Shown: piece by piece, positions 8,481 through 18,733 of the stretch
How the letters are laid out: each line of letters opens with the position of its first letter
Position numbering within the stretch: position 1 is the first letter of the stretch
NCBI RefSeq assembly: GCF_005121165.3
Contig: NZ_CP034413.3
Location: forward strand, 1,364,001 to 1,428,000
Direction: 5' to 3'
DNA length: 64,000 bases
Source of the DNA: Dysosmobacter welbionis
GTDB taxonomy: Bacteria; Bacillota; Clostridia; Oscillospirales; Oscillospiraceae
Program-made: the position numbers and the translations under genes
Notes under the pieces: model-generated
What the model was told of the DNA's origin: nothing
The model's input: the letters and a program-made list of their open reading frames with translations, nothing else
Database searches by the model: none

Positions 8481-8718
8481 GCGGCGGGATTGTCGACAAG
8501 CAGCGGTGTCCGCCGCAGGGACGGCCGTATGGCTGCTGGCTGCGGCCGCGGTGTTGCTGTGGGTGCGGCAGGCCTTTTTCCCCAGCGGTGCGGCATCCGT
8601 TCTGCTGGCGGTTCTGGCCGCTGTCCAGGCAGCAGGGCTGATCCCGCTGGGGCTGGCCCTGCGGGACCGCTTGAAAGAGATCAAAGGAGGAGAATTATAT
8701 GAAGCTCGTCAGTATTGA
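8464..8718 (+). CDS. Small two-span membrane protein
   Basis: 84 residues: a charged start (MRGTTERRDCR), two hydrophobic segments (about 13-35 and 42-65), and a charged end RDRLKEIKGGELYEARQY. It overlaps the MerR gene by 17 bases and the YbjQ gene by 20, with GAGAGGAAG before its ATG. The arrangement resembles small membrane partners that follow membrane-bound MerR regulators; any physical interaction is inference. Confidence 0.6.
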   Translation: MRGTTERRDCRQAAVSAAGTAVWLLAAAAVLLWVRQAFFPSGAASVLLAVLAAVQAAGLIPLGLALRDRLKEIKGGELYEARQY

Positions 8719-9009
8719 GACCATTCCCGGCCAGGAATTTGAGGCCCTGGACATCGTGCGGGGCACGGTGGTGTACAGCAAAAACTTCGGCCGCGATTTC
8801 ATGGCCGGTATGAAGACCCTGGTGGGCGGAGAGATCACCGGCTACACCGAGATGCTGGTGGAGGCCCGGCAGATCGCCACCAAGCGCATGGTGGACGCGG
8901 CAGAGGCTCTGGGAGCCGACGCAGTGGTGGGCCTGCGGTACGCCTCTGCCTCCGTGATGCAGGGGCGGCGGAGGTCATTGCCTACGGAACGGCTGTAAAG
9001 TTCAAATGA
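8699..9009 (+). CDS. YbjQ/UPF0145 family protein (frame broken near 8963)
   Basis: About 103 residues after repair. The family folds into a small pentameric barrel of unknown function, sometimes labelled heavy-metal-binding. Visible features are the opening IPGQEFEALDIVRGTVVYSKN, the ARQIATKRMVDAAEALGADAVV core, and, after adding one G to GGGG at 8962-8965, the expected QGAAEVIAYGTAVKF ending. With that repair the TGA at 9007-9009 overlaps the next ATG as ATGA, which independently supports the repaired frame. AAAGGAGGA precedes the ATG. Confidence 0.8.
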
Positions 9010-9737
9010 TGCACGTCACCTTTCTGGACCACAGCGGCTTTCTGGTGGAGCTGCCCGGTCTCACGCTGCTCTTTGACTGGTGGAAGGGGGACCTGCCCCC
9101 CCTGCCATCAGGCCCCCTGCTGGTCTTTGCCAGCCATCGCCATCCAGACCACTTTGATCCCCGGATTTTTGCTCTGGATGACGGGCAGCGGGATGTCCGA
9201 TTCCTTCTTGGCAAGGGCATCCATCTGACAGACCGGAACCGGAAGAAATGGGGACTCTCGGAAAAAGCCGCCGCGGACTGCCGGGTGCTTTCCGGCGGGG
9301 AGAGCGCCTCTCCCCTGCCCGGCGTCACCGTGGAGGCACTGCCCTCCACCGACGAGGGCGTGGCCTTTCTGGTGACGGCGGAAGGCCGGACGGTCTTTCA
9401 TGCCGGGGATCTGAACTGGTGGCACTGGGAGGGCGAGGACCCCGTCTGGAACCGGAACATGGAAGCGGACTTCCGGCGGTATGCGGAACCTCTCCGGGGC
9501 CGGAAGATCGATCTGGCCATGCTGCCTCTGGATCCCCGTCTGGGGGAGGACGGCTTCCGTGGCCCCCGGTACTTCCTGGAGCTGGCGGATATCCGCCGCT
9601 TTCTGCCCATGCACCAGTGGGGAAATTTTAACTTTACAAATCAATTCCTGTCATGCTATACTTCTTTCACATCCCGAACTGTGTACGTTAACAGAGTCGG
9701 TCAAGTCTTTACATTTGAGGAGGAAGCGGACACATGA
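9006..9737 (+). CDS. Metallo-beta-lactamase fold hydrolase
   Basis: 243 residues. The metal motif appears as SHRHPDHFDP near residue 43 (HxHxDH type), with HAGDLNWWHW near 131 and a final MHQWGN giving later ligands. This resembles the UlaG/RomA-like subgroup that hydrolyses phosphodiester or lactone bonds, but the substrate is not evident. It is translationally coupled to the YbjQ gene before it and to the Cys-rich gene after it (ATGA overlaps on both sides), so it is part of the MerR-led unit. Confidence 0.8.
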   Translation: MMHVTFLDHSGFLVELPGLTLLFDWWKGDLPPLPSGPLLVFASHRHPDHFDPRIFALDDGQRDVRFLLGKGIHLTDRNRKKWGLSEKAAADCRVLSGGESASPLPGVTVEALPSTDEGVAFLVTAEGRTVFHAGDLNWWHWEGEDPVWNRNMEADFRRYAEPLRGRKIDLAMLPLDPRLGEDGFRGPRYFLELADIRRFLPMHQWGNFNFTNQFLSCYTSFTSRTVYVNRVGQVFTFEEEADT

Positions 9738-10033
9738 AGATCGATGGCAATGAACTTGCAATTGAGCAAAACGAGCTGGACCGGGAGGGCCGCCATGCGG
9801 AAGCCATGGCCATCAAGCGGGAATTTCTGAAGCAGGTGCGGGAGAGCGGTGACCACTGCCCCTGCAAGCAGGCCTGCCCTCACCACGGCAACTGCTTTGA
9901 GTGCGTGACGCTGCACCGTGGTCACCGGGATCACTTGCCCATGTGTATGTGGGATATGGTGAATGAACGGCTCCATAAGCTCTCCCGATTGACAGAGGGG
10001 ACCCTGCGGTCCTATGAGGAGGCGCACCGCTGA
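9734..10033 (+). CDS. Small Cys/His-rich protein, unknown
   Basis: 99 residues. A charged helical first 40 residues is followed by CPCKQACPHHGNCFEC, then CVT-like spacing, several His, and LPMCMWDMVNERL. Five or six Cys with neighbouring His suggest metal or iron-sulfur binding. It overlaps the MBL-fold gene by four bases and is the last gene before a strong terminator. I know similar short proteins in anaerobic Firmicutes only as hypothetical. Confidence 0.65.
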   Translation: MKIDGNELAIEQNELDREGRHAEAMAIKREFLKQVRESGDHCPCKQACPHHGNCFECVTLHRGHRDHLPMCMWDMVNERLHKLSRLTEGTLRSYEEAHR

Positions 10034-10047
10034 GGAAGCTCCAGAAA

Positions 10048-10075
10048 AGCGCCCGTGCCAATCGGCACGGGCGCT
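10048..10075. terminator. Bidirectional terminator
   Basis: A perfect 12-bp stem (10048-10059 with 10064-10075) with loop AATC, preceded by A's and followed by TCTCCTCTT, lies between convergent genes. Confidence 0.75.
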
Positions 10076-10092
10076 CTCCTCTTCATCTGTCT

Positions 10093-11136
10093 TCAATCTG
10101 CAAGGATCAGGCAGCTGCCGGTCACATCAGGGCTGTGGCCCGTTAGCTCCGCCACGAAGTCCGTGTCCTCACCGGCGGCACTGACCGCCGCTTCCAGCGC
10201 GGGGATCTGGTCAACCGTGGTGACGGCGTAGACTCGGTCCACCAGCGGGGCGATATCCGAGAGTACCAGGCCGGCAGTGTCGTCGGCGCCGGAGGTGATG
10301 ACCTCCGGCGGCAGCTCAATGGAGACAGCCACACCATACTCACCCAGAGCGCTGCGCAGCTCCTCCAGGAACAGCCGGATGCTGGCCGCCCGGTCGGCGC
10401 CGTTGTAGTCGATCTTGTCCAGCTTCCCTACTGTGGGATAGCCCACATCCGTTAGCAGGATTTCATCAAAACCCTGTTGTGCCAGCTCCGCCGCCAGGGT
10501 GCACAGGTACTGCCGGGCCGCCGGCTTGCTGGGATCCAGCCAGTTTCCGTTGTTCCCGTCGTAGAAGATATAGCCGCCGGTGTTCTTCAGTCCCATGCCC
10601 TCCACGTCCGCGCGGGCGGCAATGGGGTCCAGGAAGCAGCTCATCCGGGCGATGGAGTGGTAACTGCTTTCCGTCACCTCCGCCAGAGCCGCCGCCGTGT
10701 CCTCCGCCGTGCTCACGGTGCCGGCCGCGGCGCCAGTGGCAGCAAAGTAGATGTGTCCGGTGCTGTCTTTCAGCGTGACGGCAGCAGCGTTATAGGCGGG
10801 AGCAGACATCACAGAGGCTCCCAGCCAGGCATCTTTCCAGCCCGCCTGGGTCAGCGGCGCGGCGGAAGCAGAGAAGGCAGCCAGAGCCTTCGGCTTCTCC
10901 GGCTCCTGAATGGTAATCTCTACGTCCTCTGGGGGCACTTCCTCTTCCGCGGGGGGCGTCTCCGTCTTCCATGGCAACTCCAGGTGGAAGCTGCCGTCCC
11001 TATCGTAGACGATATACTCCTGCAGCCATAGAAAGCCCACCGCCGCCAGGATGATGAGCACCAGCAGCACTGCCAGCGCGATCTTCCCCTTGGAGGTCCT
11101 GCCCCGGTAGCTCCGGTAGCCCTTGGTGCCTCCCAT
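10093..11136 (-). CDS. Membrane-anchored putative glycoside hydrolase (DUF4015/PF13200-like)
   Basis: 347 residues. One N-terminal membrane span (about 18-40) after an Arg/Lys-rich start, an acidic Pro-rich linker (TPPAEEEVPPEDVE), then a domain with GGYIFYDGNNGNWLDPSKPA and GFDEILLTDVGYPT, which match the (beta/alpha)8 family annotated as putative glycosyl hydrolase DUF4015. It probably acts outside the cell on wall or extracellular glycans; the activity is not demonstrated. I start at the ATG at 11136 with GAGGTG upstream; the GTG at 11145 is part of that ribosome site. It is last in the minus-strand group after rpiB. Confidence 0.7.
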   Translation of the reverse strand: MGGTKGYRSYRGRTSKGKIALAVLLVLIILAAVGFLWLQEYIVYDRDGSFHLELPWKTETPPAEEEVPPEDVEITIQEPEKPKALAAFSASAAPLTQAGWKDAWLGASVMSAPAYNAAAVTLKDSTGHIYFAATGAAAGTVSTAEDTAAALAEVTESSYHSIARMSCFLDPIAARADVEGMGLKNTGGYIFYDGNNGNWLDPSKPAARQYLCTLAAELAQQGFDEILLTDVGYPTVGKLDKIDYNGADRAASIRLFLEELRSALGEYGVAVSIELPPEVITSGADDTAGLVLSDIAPLVDRVYAVTTVDQIPALEAAVSAAGEDTDFVAELTGHSPDVTGSCLILAD

Positions 11137-11173
11137 GTCCGTCACCTCTTCTCCAGGAGATTGCCCCTGCCCG

Positions 11174-11611
11174 TCAGGGCTGGATGGCGTTGAGCTTGTT
11201 CACGCGCCGCTCATGCCGGCCACCCTCAAAGTCCGTGGAGAGGAACACCTCCACCATCCGCTCCGCCAGGTTCTTGCCGGTGAACCCCGCGCCGATGGCC
11301 AGCATATTGGCGTCGTTGTGGCGGCGGGTCATCTCCGCCTCCAGGGAGTCGGCACAGTGGGCGCAGCGGATACCCTGCACCTTGTTGGCGGCAATGGAGA
11401 TGCCGATGCCGGTGGTGCAGATGACGATGCCCCGATCATACTCGCCGGAGGCCACAGCCCGGGCCGCCGCCTCGCCGAAGTCGGGGTAGTCGCAGCTCTC
11501 CGTCGAGTAGCAGCCGAAGTCCTTGTATTCATGGCCCAGCTTCTCCAGAAGCTGGATGATGTCGCATTTCAGCGCGTAGCCGCCGTGATCAGAACCCAGA
11601 GCGATTTTCAT
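11174..11611 (-). CDS. rpiB: Ribose-5-phosphate isomerase B
   Basis: 145 residues, normal for RpiB, which interconverts ribose 5-phosphate and ribulose 5-phosphate. Visible are SDHGGYALK near residue 8, the catalytic-Cys loop CTTGIGISIAANK near 65, and RRHNDANMLAIG near 98. AGGAGA lies 9 bases before the ATG at 11611; the upstream GTG/ATG options are poorer. It has its own good promoter (TTGCTT-17-TATAAT) upstream although it follows the PHP gene on the same strand. Confidence 0.93.
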   Translation of the reverse strand: MKIALGSDHGGYALKCDIIQLLEKLGHEYKDFGCYSTESCDYPDFGEAAARAVASGEYDRGIVICTTGIGISIAANKVQGIRCAHCADSLEAEMTRRHNDANMLAIGAGFTGKNLAERMVEVFLSTDFEGGRHERRVNKLNAIQP

Positions 11612-11676
11612 GGTGATCGTTCTCCTTTTCAAATCAAGTCATCCCATTCGGAGAGGAATGGGGCTGGAATGGATTT

Positions 11677-11705
11677 ATTATAGCCAGTTTTCCCCTGAAA
11701 AGCAA
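11677..11705 (-). promoter_or_regulatory. Sigma-A-type promoter of rpiB
   Basis: On the minus strand, TTGCTT (11700-11705) and TATAAT (11677-11682) are separated by 17 bases, about 70 bases before the rpiB start. Confidence 0.7.
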
Positions 11706-11706
11706 A

Positions 11707-12515
11707 TCACAATTCATGCCACACCGGTTTCCCCTGCCGGAAGGCGGCAAAACGGCGGAATCCGCAGGCCCGCAGCAGCGCCTGCCCCTCCCGGACGGCA
11801 CAGCCCACAAACCCCGGCGTGTGGGCATCCGTCCCCAGGGTGACGATCTCGCCGCCCAGGGAGCGGTACAGCCGCAGCCACTTTTCGTCCGGCAGCGGGG
11901 TGTTGCCCCGGTTGGTGTTGAGCTCGATCCCGATGCCCTTGGGGATGATGAGGCGGAAGATCTCCGCGATCTCCTCCTCGAACCCGTCGAAGCTGACATG
12001 CATCCCCCGGTTCTCGTTCAAATACCGCAGGGGCAGCGTCAGATGGCCCAGTACCTGGAATCGCCCCCACTCCGCGAGCTTCCGCACCTGGCCCAGGTAG
12101 TCGGCAAGGCAGTCCCGCGCTTCCTGTTCATCCCGCGGGGTAAGGAAATACAGGTCCCGGCCCTCCATCTTCTCCGACAGGGTGTGGATGGAGCCGATGA
12201 GAAAGTCCAGCGGCGGGGCCTCCGCCAGCATGGACTCCATCCGCCTGATGCCCCACACGGCGTCTCCCAGCTCCGCGCCCAGGCGCAACGTGATCCGGTC
12301 CCCCACCGCCGTCCGGGCGGCGCGGAACTCCGCAATCATGGGATCCCAGTCATAGGCCCCCGGGGTTCGGTGGTGCCGAACCGGATGGGCTCCACATGGT
12401 CTGTGAAGCAGATCTCCTGGAACCCCAGCCGGATGGCCGCCTCCGCCATCTCCTGCATGGAGGCGGAGGCGTCCGGTGAGATGCGGGAGTGGACGTGGTA
12501 GTCGGCTAAATACAT
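11707..12515 (-). CDS. PHP-domain phosphatase, HisJ-like (frame broken near 12359)
   Basis: About 269 residues after one C is added to the CCCCC run at 12357-12361, which joins MYLADYHVHSRISPDAS through PIRFGTTEPRG to AYDWDPMIAEF. PHP metal ligands are visible: HVH at the start, the FTDHVEP loop, GSIHT, GHLTLPLRY and the late GTDAHTP. The length and motifs fit histidinol-phosphatase (HisJ type), but other PHP phosphoesterases look alike and no his genes are nearby. The ATG at 12515 has GAGG just upstream, 8 bases after the dnaJ stop, so it is probably cotranscribed with the chaperone operon. Confidence 0.78.
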
Positions 12516-12522
12516 ACGTGCC

Positions 12523-13659
12523 TCACTTTTTGAACTTCTTGAAGAACTTCTTCTGCTCCTCGTAATTGCTCTCGCCCATGGTCTCGGCGAACTTCTTCAG
12601 CGCTTCCTTCTGCTCCTTGTTCAGATTTTTGGGGGTTTCAATGTAGACGGTGACATACTGGTCGCCCCGCCCCGGCCGTTGATGGAGGGGATGCCCTTGC
12701 CCTTCAGGCGGAAGGTGGTGCCGGACTGGGTGCCCTCCGGCAGGGTATACTTCACTTTGCCGTCGATGGTGGGGATCTCCAGCTCCGCACCCAGCACCGC
12801 CTGGGTGAAGGTGATGGGCGCCTCGCACAGGACGGAGGTGCCCTCCCGCCGGAACAGCTCGTGAGGCCGGACCGTAATGGTAATCAGCAGGTCGCCTGCC
12901 GGGCCGCCGTTCTTGCCGGCGTTGCCCTGTCCACGGATGGAGATGGTCTGCCCGTTGTCGATGCCGGCGGGAATGCTGGCCTGAATGGTCTTTTTCTTGC
13001 GCACCATACCACTGCCCCGGCAGTCCTTGCAGGGCTGGTGGATAATCCGCCCCTTGCCGCCGCACTTGGGGCAGGGGGAGGAGGTGGCGAACACGCCCAT
13101 GGGCGTCTGCCGCCGGACCTGGACCGTCCCGGTGCCGTGGCAGTCCGGGCACACCTCCGGCGACGTGCCGGGGGCACAGCCGTTGCCGTGGCAGGTGTCG
13201 CAGGTCTCATACCGCTCCACGGTGACTGCCTTCTCACAGCCGAAGGCCGCCTCCTCGAAGCTGATGGCGATGGACATGCGGATGCTCTCGCCCCGCTGGG
13301 GGGCGTTGGGATTGGTGCGCCGCCCGCCGCCGAAGCCGCCGCCGAAAAAGCTGCCGAAGATGTCCCCCAGGTCGCCGAAGTCGAAGCTCCCGTCGAATCC
13401 GCCGCCGAAGCCCCCGGCGCCGAAGTTGGGGTCAACGCCCGCATGGCCGTACTGGTCGTACCGGGCCTTCTTGTCCGCGTCGGAGAGGACCTCATAGGCC
13501 TCGTTGACCTCCTTGAACTTCTCCTCCGCCGTCTTGTCCCCGGATTCAGGTCCGGGTGATACTTCCGGGCCATTTTTTTATAGGCCTTTTTGATCTCATC
13601 CTCAGAGGCTCCCGGGAAACCCCCAGGACCTCGTAATAATCGCGTTTCTGTTCTGCCAT
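12523..13659 (-). CDS. dnaJ: Chaperone DnaJ (three frame breaks)
   Basis: About 379 residues after repair. The J domain (MAEQKRDYYEVLGVSR, later ARKYHPDLNPG with the HPD motif), a Gly/Phe-rich linker (FGGGFGGG), the zinc domain (CDTCHGNGC, CPDCHGTG, CPKCGGKG, CKDCRGSG), two client-binding domains and a Lys-rich end are all present but split over three frames. Each break is fixed by one extra base in a G/C run: near 13611-13613, 13538-13541 and 12665-12673. Cochaperone of DnaK, it stimulates its ATPase. Three independent breaks in so conserved a gene argue for sequence error. It is the fourth gene of the hrcA operon. Confidence 0.92.
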
Positions 13660-13676
13660 AGAATCACCAACTTTTC

Positions 13677-13796
13677 AATTAGGAATGGGGAGTTAGGAAT
13701 TAGGAATTGTGGAATCCGCTCCCGGCGGATGAATTGAAATCCGTCCGGCTCCGCCGGACACCTCAATTCCTTATTCCTGATTTCTAATTCCTAATT
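13677..13796. repeat. Palindromic dispersed element, copy A (dnaK-dnaJ intergenic)
   Basis: A 120-bp element with imperfect 32-bp terminal inverted repeats (13677-13708 and 13765-13796, about 26 of 32 paired) made of repeated AATTAGGAATT units. Inside are two GC-rich hairpins: ATCCGC/GCGGAT and GTCCGGC/GCCGGAC. It is related to the element at 63072-63175: the left arm here matches the reverse complement of the right arm there at 30 of 32 positions. It lies between dnaK and dnaJ. No coding capacity. Confidence 0.75.
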
Positions 13797-13855
13797 CATG
13801 AGAGCGTGCCGCGCAGGCGGGGGTGTCCCCGCCCGCGCGGCCGCATGGCATCTGA

Positions 13856-15708
<1,853 letters not shown>

Positions 15709-15821
15709 AATGATTGCCTCCAATTTATGATCAAATAATTCTATCTCAACAAATAAAAATTTGCGATTGTTGTTTTCATTCACGCCAGGCGAATCCATTG
15801 CAATGATTTGTCAGGATATAT

Positions 15822-15925
15822 GCCTGACAAAAACACGTTGGCTCGTGCGCCTTGGGCGCACACGCCAGTGGCCGATGTCCCTGGTGCGGGGGAAGGTCGA
15901 GGGGGGACACAGTCCCCCTCTCGAA
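15822..15925 (-). other. Hairpin-rich grpE-dnaK intergenic region
   Basis: Between the grpE stop and the dnaK start lie a GGGGGAC/GTCCCCC-type hairpin (about 15900-15925) and a GTGCGCC/GGCGCAC hairpin (about 15847-15863). These could attenuate or process the operon transcript. No open frame and no clear second promoter were found. Confidence 0.4.
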
Positions 15926-15930
15926 TTCGC

Positions 15931-16541
15931 TCAGTTTGCCACCTGCACAATAGCGTGTCGGATCACCTTGTCACCCAGCAGGAACCCCGCCTGGAACACC
16001 TGGGATACCACGTTCTCCCCAAGGTTCTCATCATCGATGTGCATAACGGCGTTGTGCTTTTCCGGGTCAAATGGCTGGCCCTGGGCCTCGATCTCCGTGA
16101 CTCCCAGCTTCTTCAGGATCTCCTGGTACTGGTGGAAGATCATCTCCAGCCCCTTCTTGTGGGGAGAGTCCTCATCGCCCTCAGTGGCCACAGCCCGCTC
16201 CAGGTTGTCGTACACCGCCAGGAACTCCTTGATGGTGTCCGCCTTGGCGTCCTGGTAGAGATTGTCTTTCTCCTTAGCGGTGCGCTTGCGGTAGTTGTCG
16301 TACTCTGCCGTCAGCCGGACGAACTGATCCTTCACGGACTCCAGCTGCCGGGCGGCCAGCTCCGCCGCCTCCATCTGCTCCCGGGTCAGGGTGTAGGTCT
16401 TTTCCTTTTTCTTCTTGCCCCTGGCGGCCTTCTCCGCCTTCTCATCGGGCACCTTCTCCTCCGCGGGGGAGCCTCTTCCTGAGGAGCCTCCTGCGGCTCT
16501 TCCGGCGTCTCCTCCGCCGGCTGCTTCGTCTCTTCGCTCAT
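15931..16541 (-). CDS. grpE: Nucleotide exchange factor GrpE (frame broken near 16467)
   Basis: About 203 residues. The typical acidic N-terminus MSEETKQPAEETPEEP starts at 16541, where ATG overlaps the hrcA stop as ATGA and AGGAGG lies 10 bases upstream. That frame joins the body (EEKVPDEKAEK, then the LTAEYDNYRKRT coiled coil) if one C is added to the run at 16465-16469. The body includes EFLAVYDNLERA and ends GFLLGDKVIRHAIVQVAN, standard for GrpE. It releases ADP from DnaK. The alternative unbroken frame from 16551 has an Arg/Gly-rich, un-GrpE-like N-terminus and a badly placed ribosome site. Confidence 0.95.
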
Positions 16542-17581
16542 TCTTTTGCATCCTCCTTCGGGGGTAATTCCTGTTTGCCGAACAGCCGCGTCAATCCCTC
16601 CGCAAAGCCGGAGAGCCGGGCGGCCACGGTTCCGTAATCCATTCGTGTGGGTCCCACCACGCCGATCAGGCCCCGCATGTCGTTGCCGATGTCATAGCTG
16701 GCCACCACCACACTGGTGTCCTGCAGGGCCTCGCTGACATTCTCCGGACCGATCAGGATCTTCATGGGCCCCTCGTCCGGCACAGGGAGATTCTCCTTGC
16801 TGTCGGACAAAAAGCTCATCAGCTGGTGGGCCTTGTCTGCGTCCCGGAACTCCGGCAGCTTCAGCAGTTGGCTGGTGCCCACGGTAAACACCTCTTTCTG
16901 CCCCGCCTCCTGCAGCACATCCGCCGCGTAGGCGATGGTCTGGCTCAACAGCAGGAACATCTGGGGCGTCACCTGTTCGGACACATCCATCAGCCGCCGG
17001 TTCATCTCGTCTGCGGAGATCCCGGTGAAGTTGCTGTTCAGCAGGTTCACCAGGGTGGGCATCTGCTCGGTGTCCACCTTCAGCTGCATCCGCAGCAGCT
17101 GGCTCTTCACCCGGTTGTCGCCCATCATCATGACCACGATGCAGCTGTGCTCATCCACGGGCAACAGCTCAAACCGCCGGGCGGTCATCTGCTTCTTGCC
17201 GGTGGCGGCCACATAGGCGGGGTAGTTCATCAGAGAACTCACCGCCCGGCCCGCCTGGGAGATCACCCGGTCCAGCTCCTCCATCCGCATCTGGAGGGAC
17301 TGGTTGATCCGCTCCGTCTCTGCGATGGAGAGCCGCTGGCGCTCCATCAGTTCGTTGACATACAGCCGGTAACCCTTGGGAGAGGGCACCCGCCCGGCGG
17401 AGGTGTGGGGCTGTTCCAGATAGCCCAGCTCCGTCAGATCCGACAGCTCGTTGCGAATGGTGGCGGAGCTGACGCCGCCCATCTCCGCGGCAATGGCCTT
17501 GGAACCCACCGGCTCTGCAGTACGGACATAGTCCTCCACCACCACTTTCAGTATTTGCTTTTTCCGGTCCGTGAGTTCCAC
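16538..17581 (-). CDS. hrcA: Heat-inducible repressor HrcA
   Basis: 347 residues. An N-terminal winged helix (KKQILKVVVEDYVRTAEPVG, GVSSATIRNELSDLTELGYL) is followed by PHTSAGRVPS and the central and C-terminal domains typical of HrcA. It binds CIRCE when GroEL keeps it folded and is lost on heat shock. I start at the GTG at 17581 (VELTDRKKQI) because AGAGGTG lies just upstream; the GTG at 17611 would add ten residues. It is the first gene of hrcA-grpE-dnaK-dnaJ and is autoregulated through a CIRCE 38 bases upstream of the start. Confidence 0.97.
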   Translation of the reverse strand: MELTDRKKQILKVVVEDYVRTAEPVGSKAIAAEMGGVSSATIRNELSDLTELGYLEQPHTSAGRVPSPKGYRLYVNELMERQRLSIAETERINQSLQMRMEELDRVISQAGRAVSSLMNYPAYVAATGKKQMTARRFELLPVDEHSCIVVMMMGDNRVKSQLLRMQLKVDTEQMPTLVNLLNSNFTGISADEMNRRLMDVSEQVTPQMFLLLSQTIAYAADVLQEAGQKEVFTVGTSQLLKLPEFRDADKAHQLMSFLSDSKENLPVPDEGPMKILIGPENVSEALQDTSVVVASYDIGNDMRGLIGVVGPTRMDYGTVAARLSGFAEGLTRLFGKQELPPKEDAKE

Positions 17582-17618
17582 AAAAAGCACCTCTGGTCCA
17601 AGCTGTCTCACGCTGGTT

Positions 17619-17645
17619 TTAGCACTCCTTTCTCCGGAGTGCTAA
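17619..17645 (-). promoter_or_regulatory. CIRCE operator upstream of hrcA
   Basis: Perfect consensus: TTAGCACTC (17619-17627), nine bases, GAGTGCTAA (17637-17645). It lies just downstream of the -10, where bound HrcA would block the start of transcription. Confidence 0.97.
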
Positions 17646-17649
17646 AACG

Positions 17650-17678
17650 AGTTTACCACCACGCGCCTTCATTGTCAA
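17650..17678 (-). promoter_or_regulatory. Sigma-A promoter of the hrcA operon
   Basis: On the minus strand TTGACA (17673-17678), 17 bases, TAAACT (17650-17655). CIRCE follows five bases later. Confidence 0.88.
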
Positions 17679-17748
17679 CGGATGGATATAAACAAATTGT
17701 AAACAAATGCCATCGGATTTTTGAACATTTTCCGCGGCTCCGCAAATC

Positions 17749-17779
17749 AAAAACCGGCCGCCTGCCGCGGCCGGTTTTT
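17749..17779 (-). terminator. Terminator after folT
   Basis: A 13-bp stem (17749-17761 with 17767-17779) with T's on the minus-strand exit side, just past the folT stop and facing the hrcA promoter region. Confidence 0.75.
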
Positions 17780-17804
17780 CGTCTCACATGGTCCCCCTGT
17801 CCGC

Positions 17805-18416
17805 TCAGTCCGGCCTGGCCCCCGCCCCCTGCCGGGGCAGCATCCCCGTCCGCTGAAGGGCCGGCTGCAGCGCCCGCAGCAGAAGCACCAGCAGCACCGT
17901 CTGCACCGGCAGCATGATGAGGTTTTTCACCGCGCTGAGAGACGCGCTGGCATACCAGGCCTCCAGGCTGAAGCGGCCGTTGCTGTTGAGAATGGCGATC
18001 CACAGCGCCCCCAGCACCACGTTCTGCACATTGGTGACCAGCTTGGCGCAGAAGATCCGCCAGACCCGCAGGGGCGCCCGGTACAGGAACAGAGCGTAGG
18101 TCAGCACACCCAGCATAGTGGTCAGAGTATAGCCGGGGAAAAAGGGATAGCCGCCTCCTCCAGTGAGGAAGAAGCTGAGGATGTCCTCCGCAAAGGCGAA
18201 CAGCAGGCCCAGCACCGGGCCGCAGACCCAGGCACAGACGGACCGGGCCAGGAAGCCCCAGGTGACCTTGGCCCCGCCGAACAGCGGCACCGAGGGCACT
18301 TGGGCCAGCACAATGCACAGGGCGATCATCAGGGCGGAGAACAGCAGCTTCCGAAGGTCCCGGACCTCCCGGGACGCGTCCCGCCAGTAGTCGGCGGAAA
18401 AGGGATGTGCGTACAT
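17805..18416 (-). CDS. folT: ECF transporter S component, folate type (FolT)
   Basis: 203 residues, about six membrane helices. The opening LRKLLFSALMIALCIVLAQVP, the SVCAWVCGPVLGLLFAFAEDIL helix pair, and GGYPFFPGYTLTTMLGVLTYALFLYR match folate-type S components, which capture folates and pass them to the shared EcfAAT module. A riboswitch-like leader resembling the tetrahydrofolate class precedes the gene, which supports folate as ligand. The ATG at 18416 has AAGGAGG 7 bases upstream. The energising EcfA/EcfT genes are not in this window. Confidence 0.85.
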   Translation of the reverse strand: MYAHPFSADYWRDASREVRDLRKLLFSALMIALCIVLAQVPSVPLFGGAKVTWGFLARSVCAWVCGPVLGLLFAFAEDILSFFLTGGGGYPFFPGYTLTTMLGVLTYALFLYRAPLRVWRIFCAKLVTNVQNVVLGALWIAILNSNGRFSLEAWYASASLSAVKNLIMLPVQTVLLVLLLRALQPALQRTGMLPRQGAGARPD

Positions 18417-18493
18417 AAAAAACCTCCTTCTGTTTTGGCAGTCCGAAATTCGGAGATGCCGCACAGAGGAAGGCCGAAAGGGTCCCTGTATGC

Positions 18494-18598
18494 GGCAGCG
18501 GGATGCGGGACACACACTGCGGACTCGCGGTCCTTTCGTCCGAAGAGCAACTCCCCGTCTCTCCAGCACTGGATGTACACGTATGTCCCTACTCTGCC
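18494..18598 (-). ncRNA. Tetrahydrofolate (THF-I) riboswitch candidate
   Basis: In the leader RNA of folT. P1 pairs GGCAG (from 18598) with CTGCC (to 18494); inside it the conserved AGTAG leads to GGGACA, which pairs with TGTCCC, and the 3' strand carries GCATCCCG, matching the conserved GCAUCCG segment of the THF class. ACGTGT after the first P2 strand fits the conserved ACGYGU region. Its gene context (a folate S component) is the usual one. The expression platform would act on the hairpins and ribosome site between 18416 and 18493. Recognised by eye, not by a covariance model. Confidence 0.75.
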
Positions 18599-18613
18599 TG
18601 TTAGATATTGTCC

Positions 18614-18641
18614 ATTATAGGACTTTCGCGGAAAAAAGCAA
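18614..18641 (-). promoter_or_regulatory. Promoter of the folT leader
   Basis: Minus strand TTGCTT (18636-18641), 16 bases, TATAAT (18614-18619). It starts RNA about 10 bases before the riboswitch. Confidence 0.75.
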
Positions 18642-18733
18642 GGGTTTCCGCCGTTTTTCCAGCACACCTTGCGGCAATCCGGTCCATGTGTTAAGATGAC
18701 CGCAACCCGAATAGGAGAGGAGGCGATCCGCAG

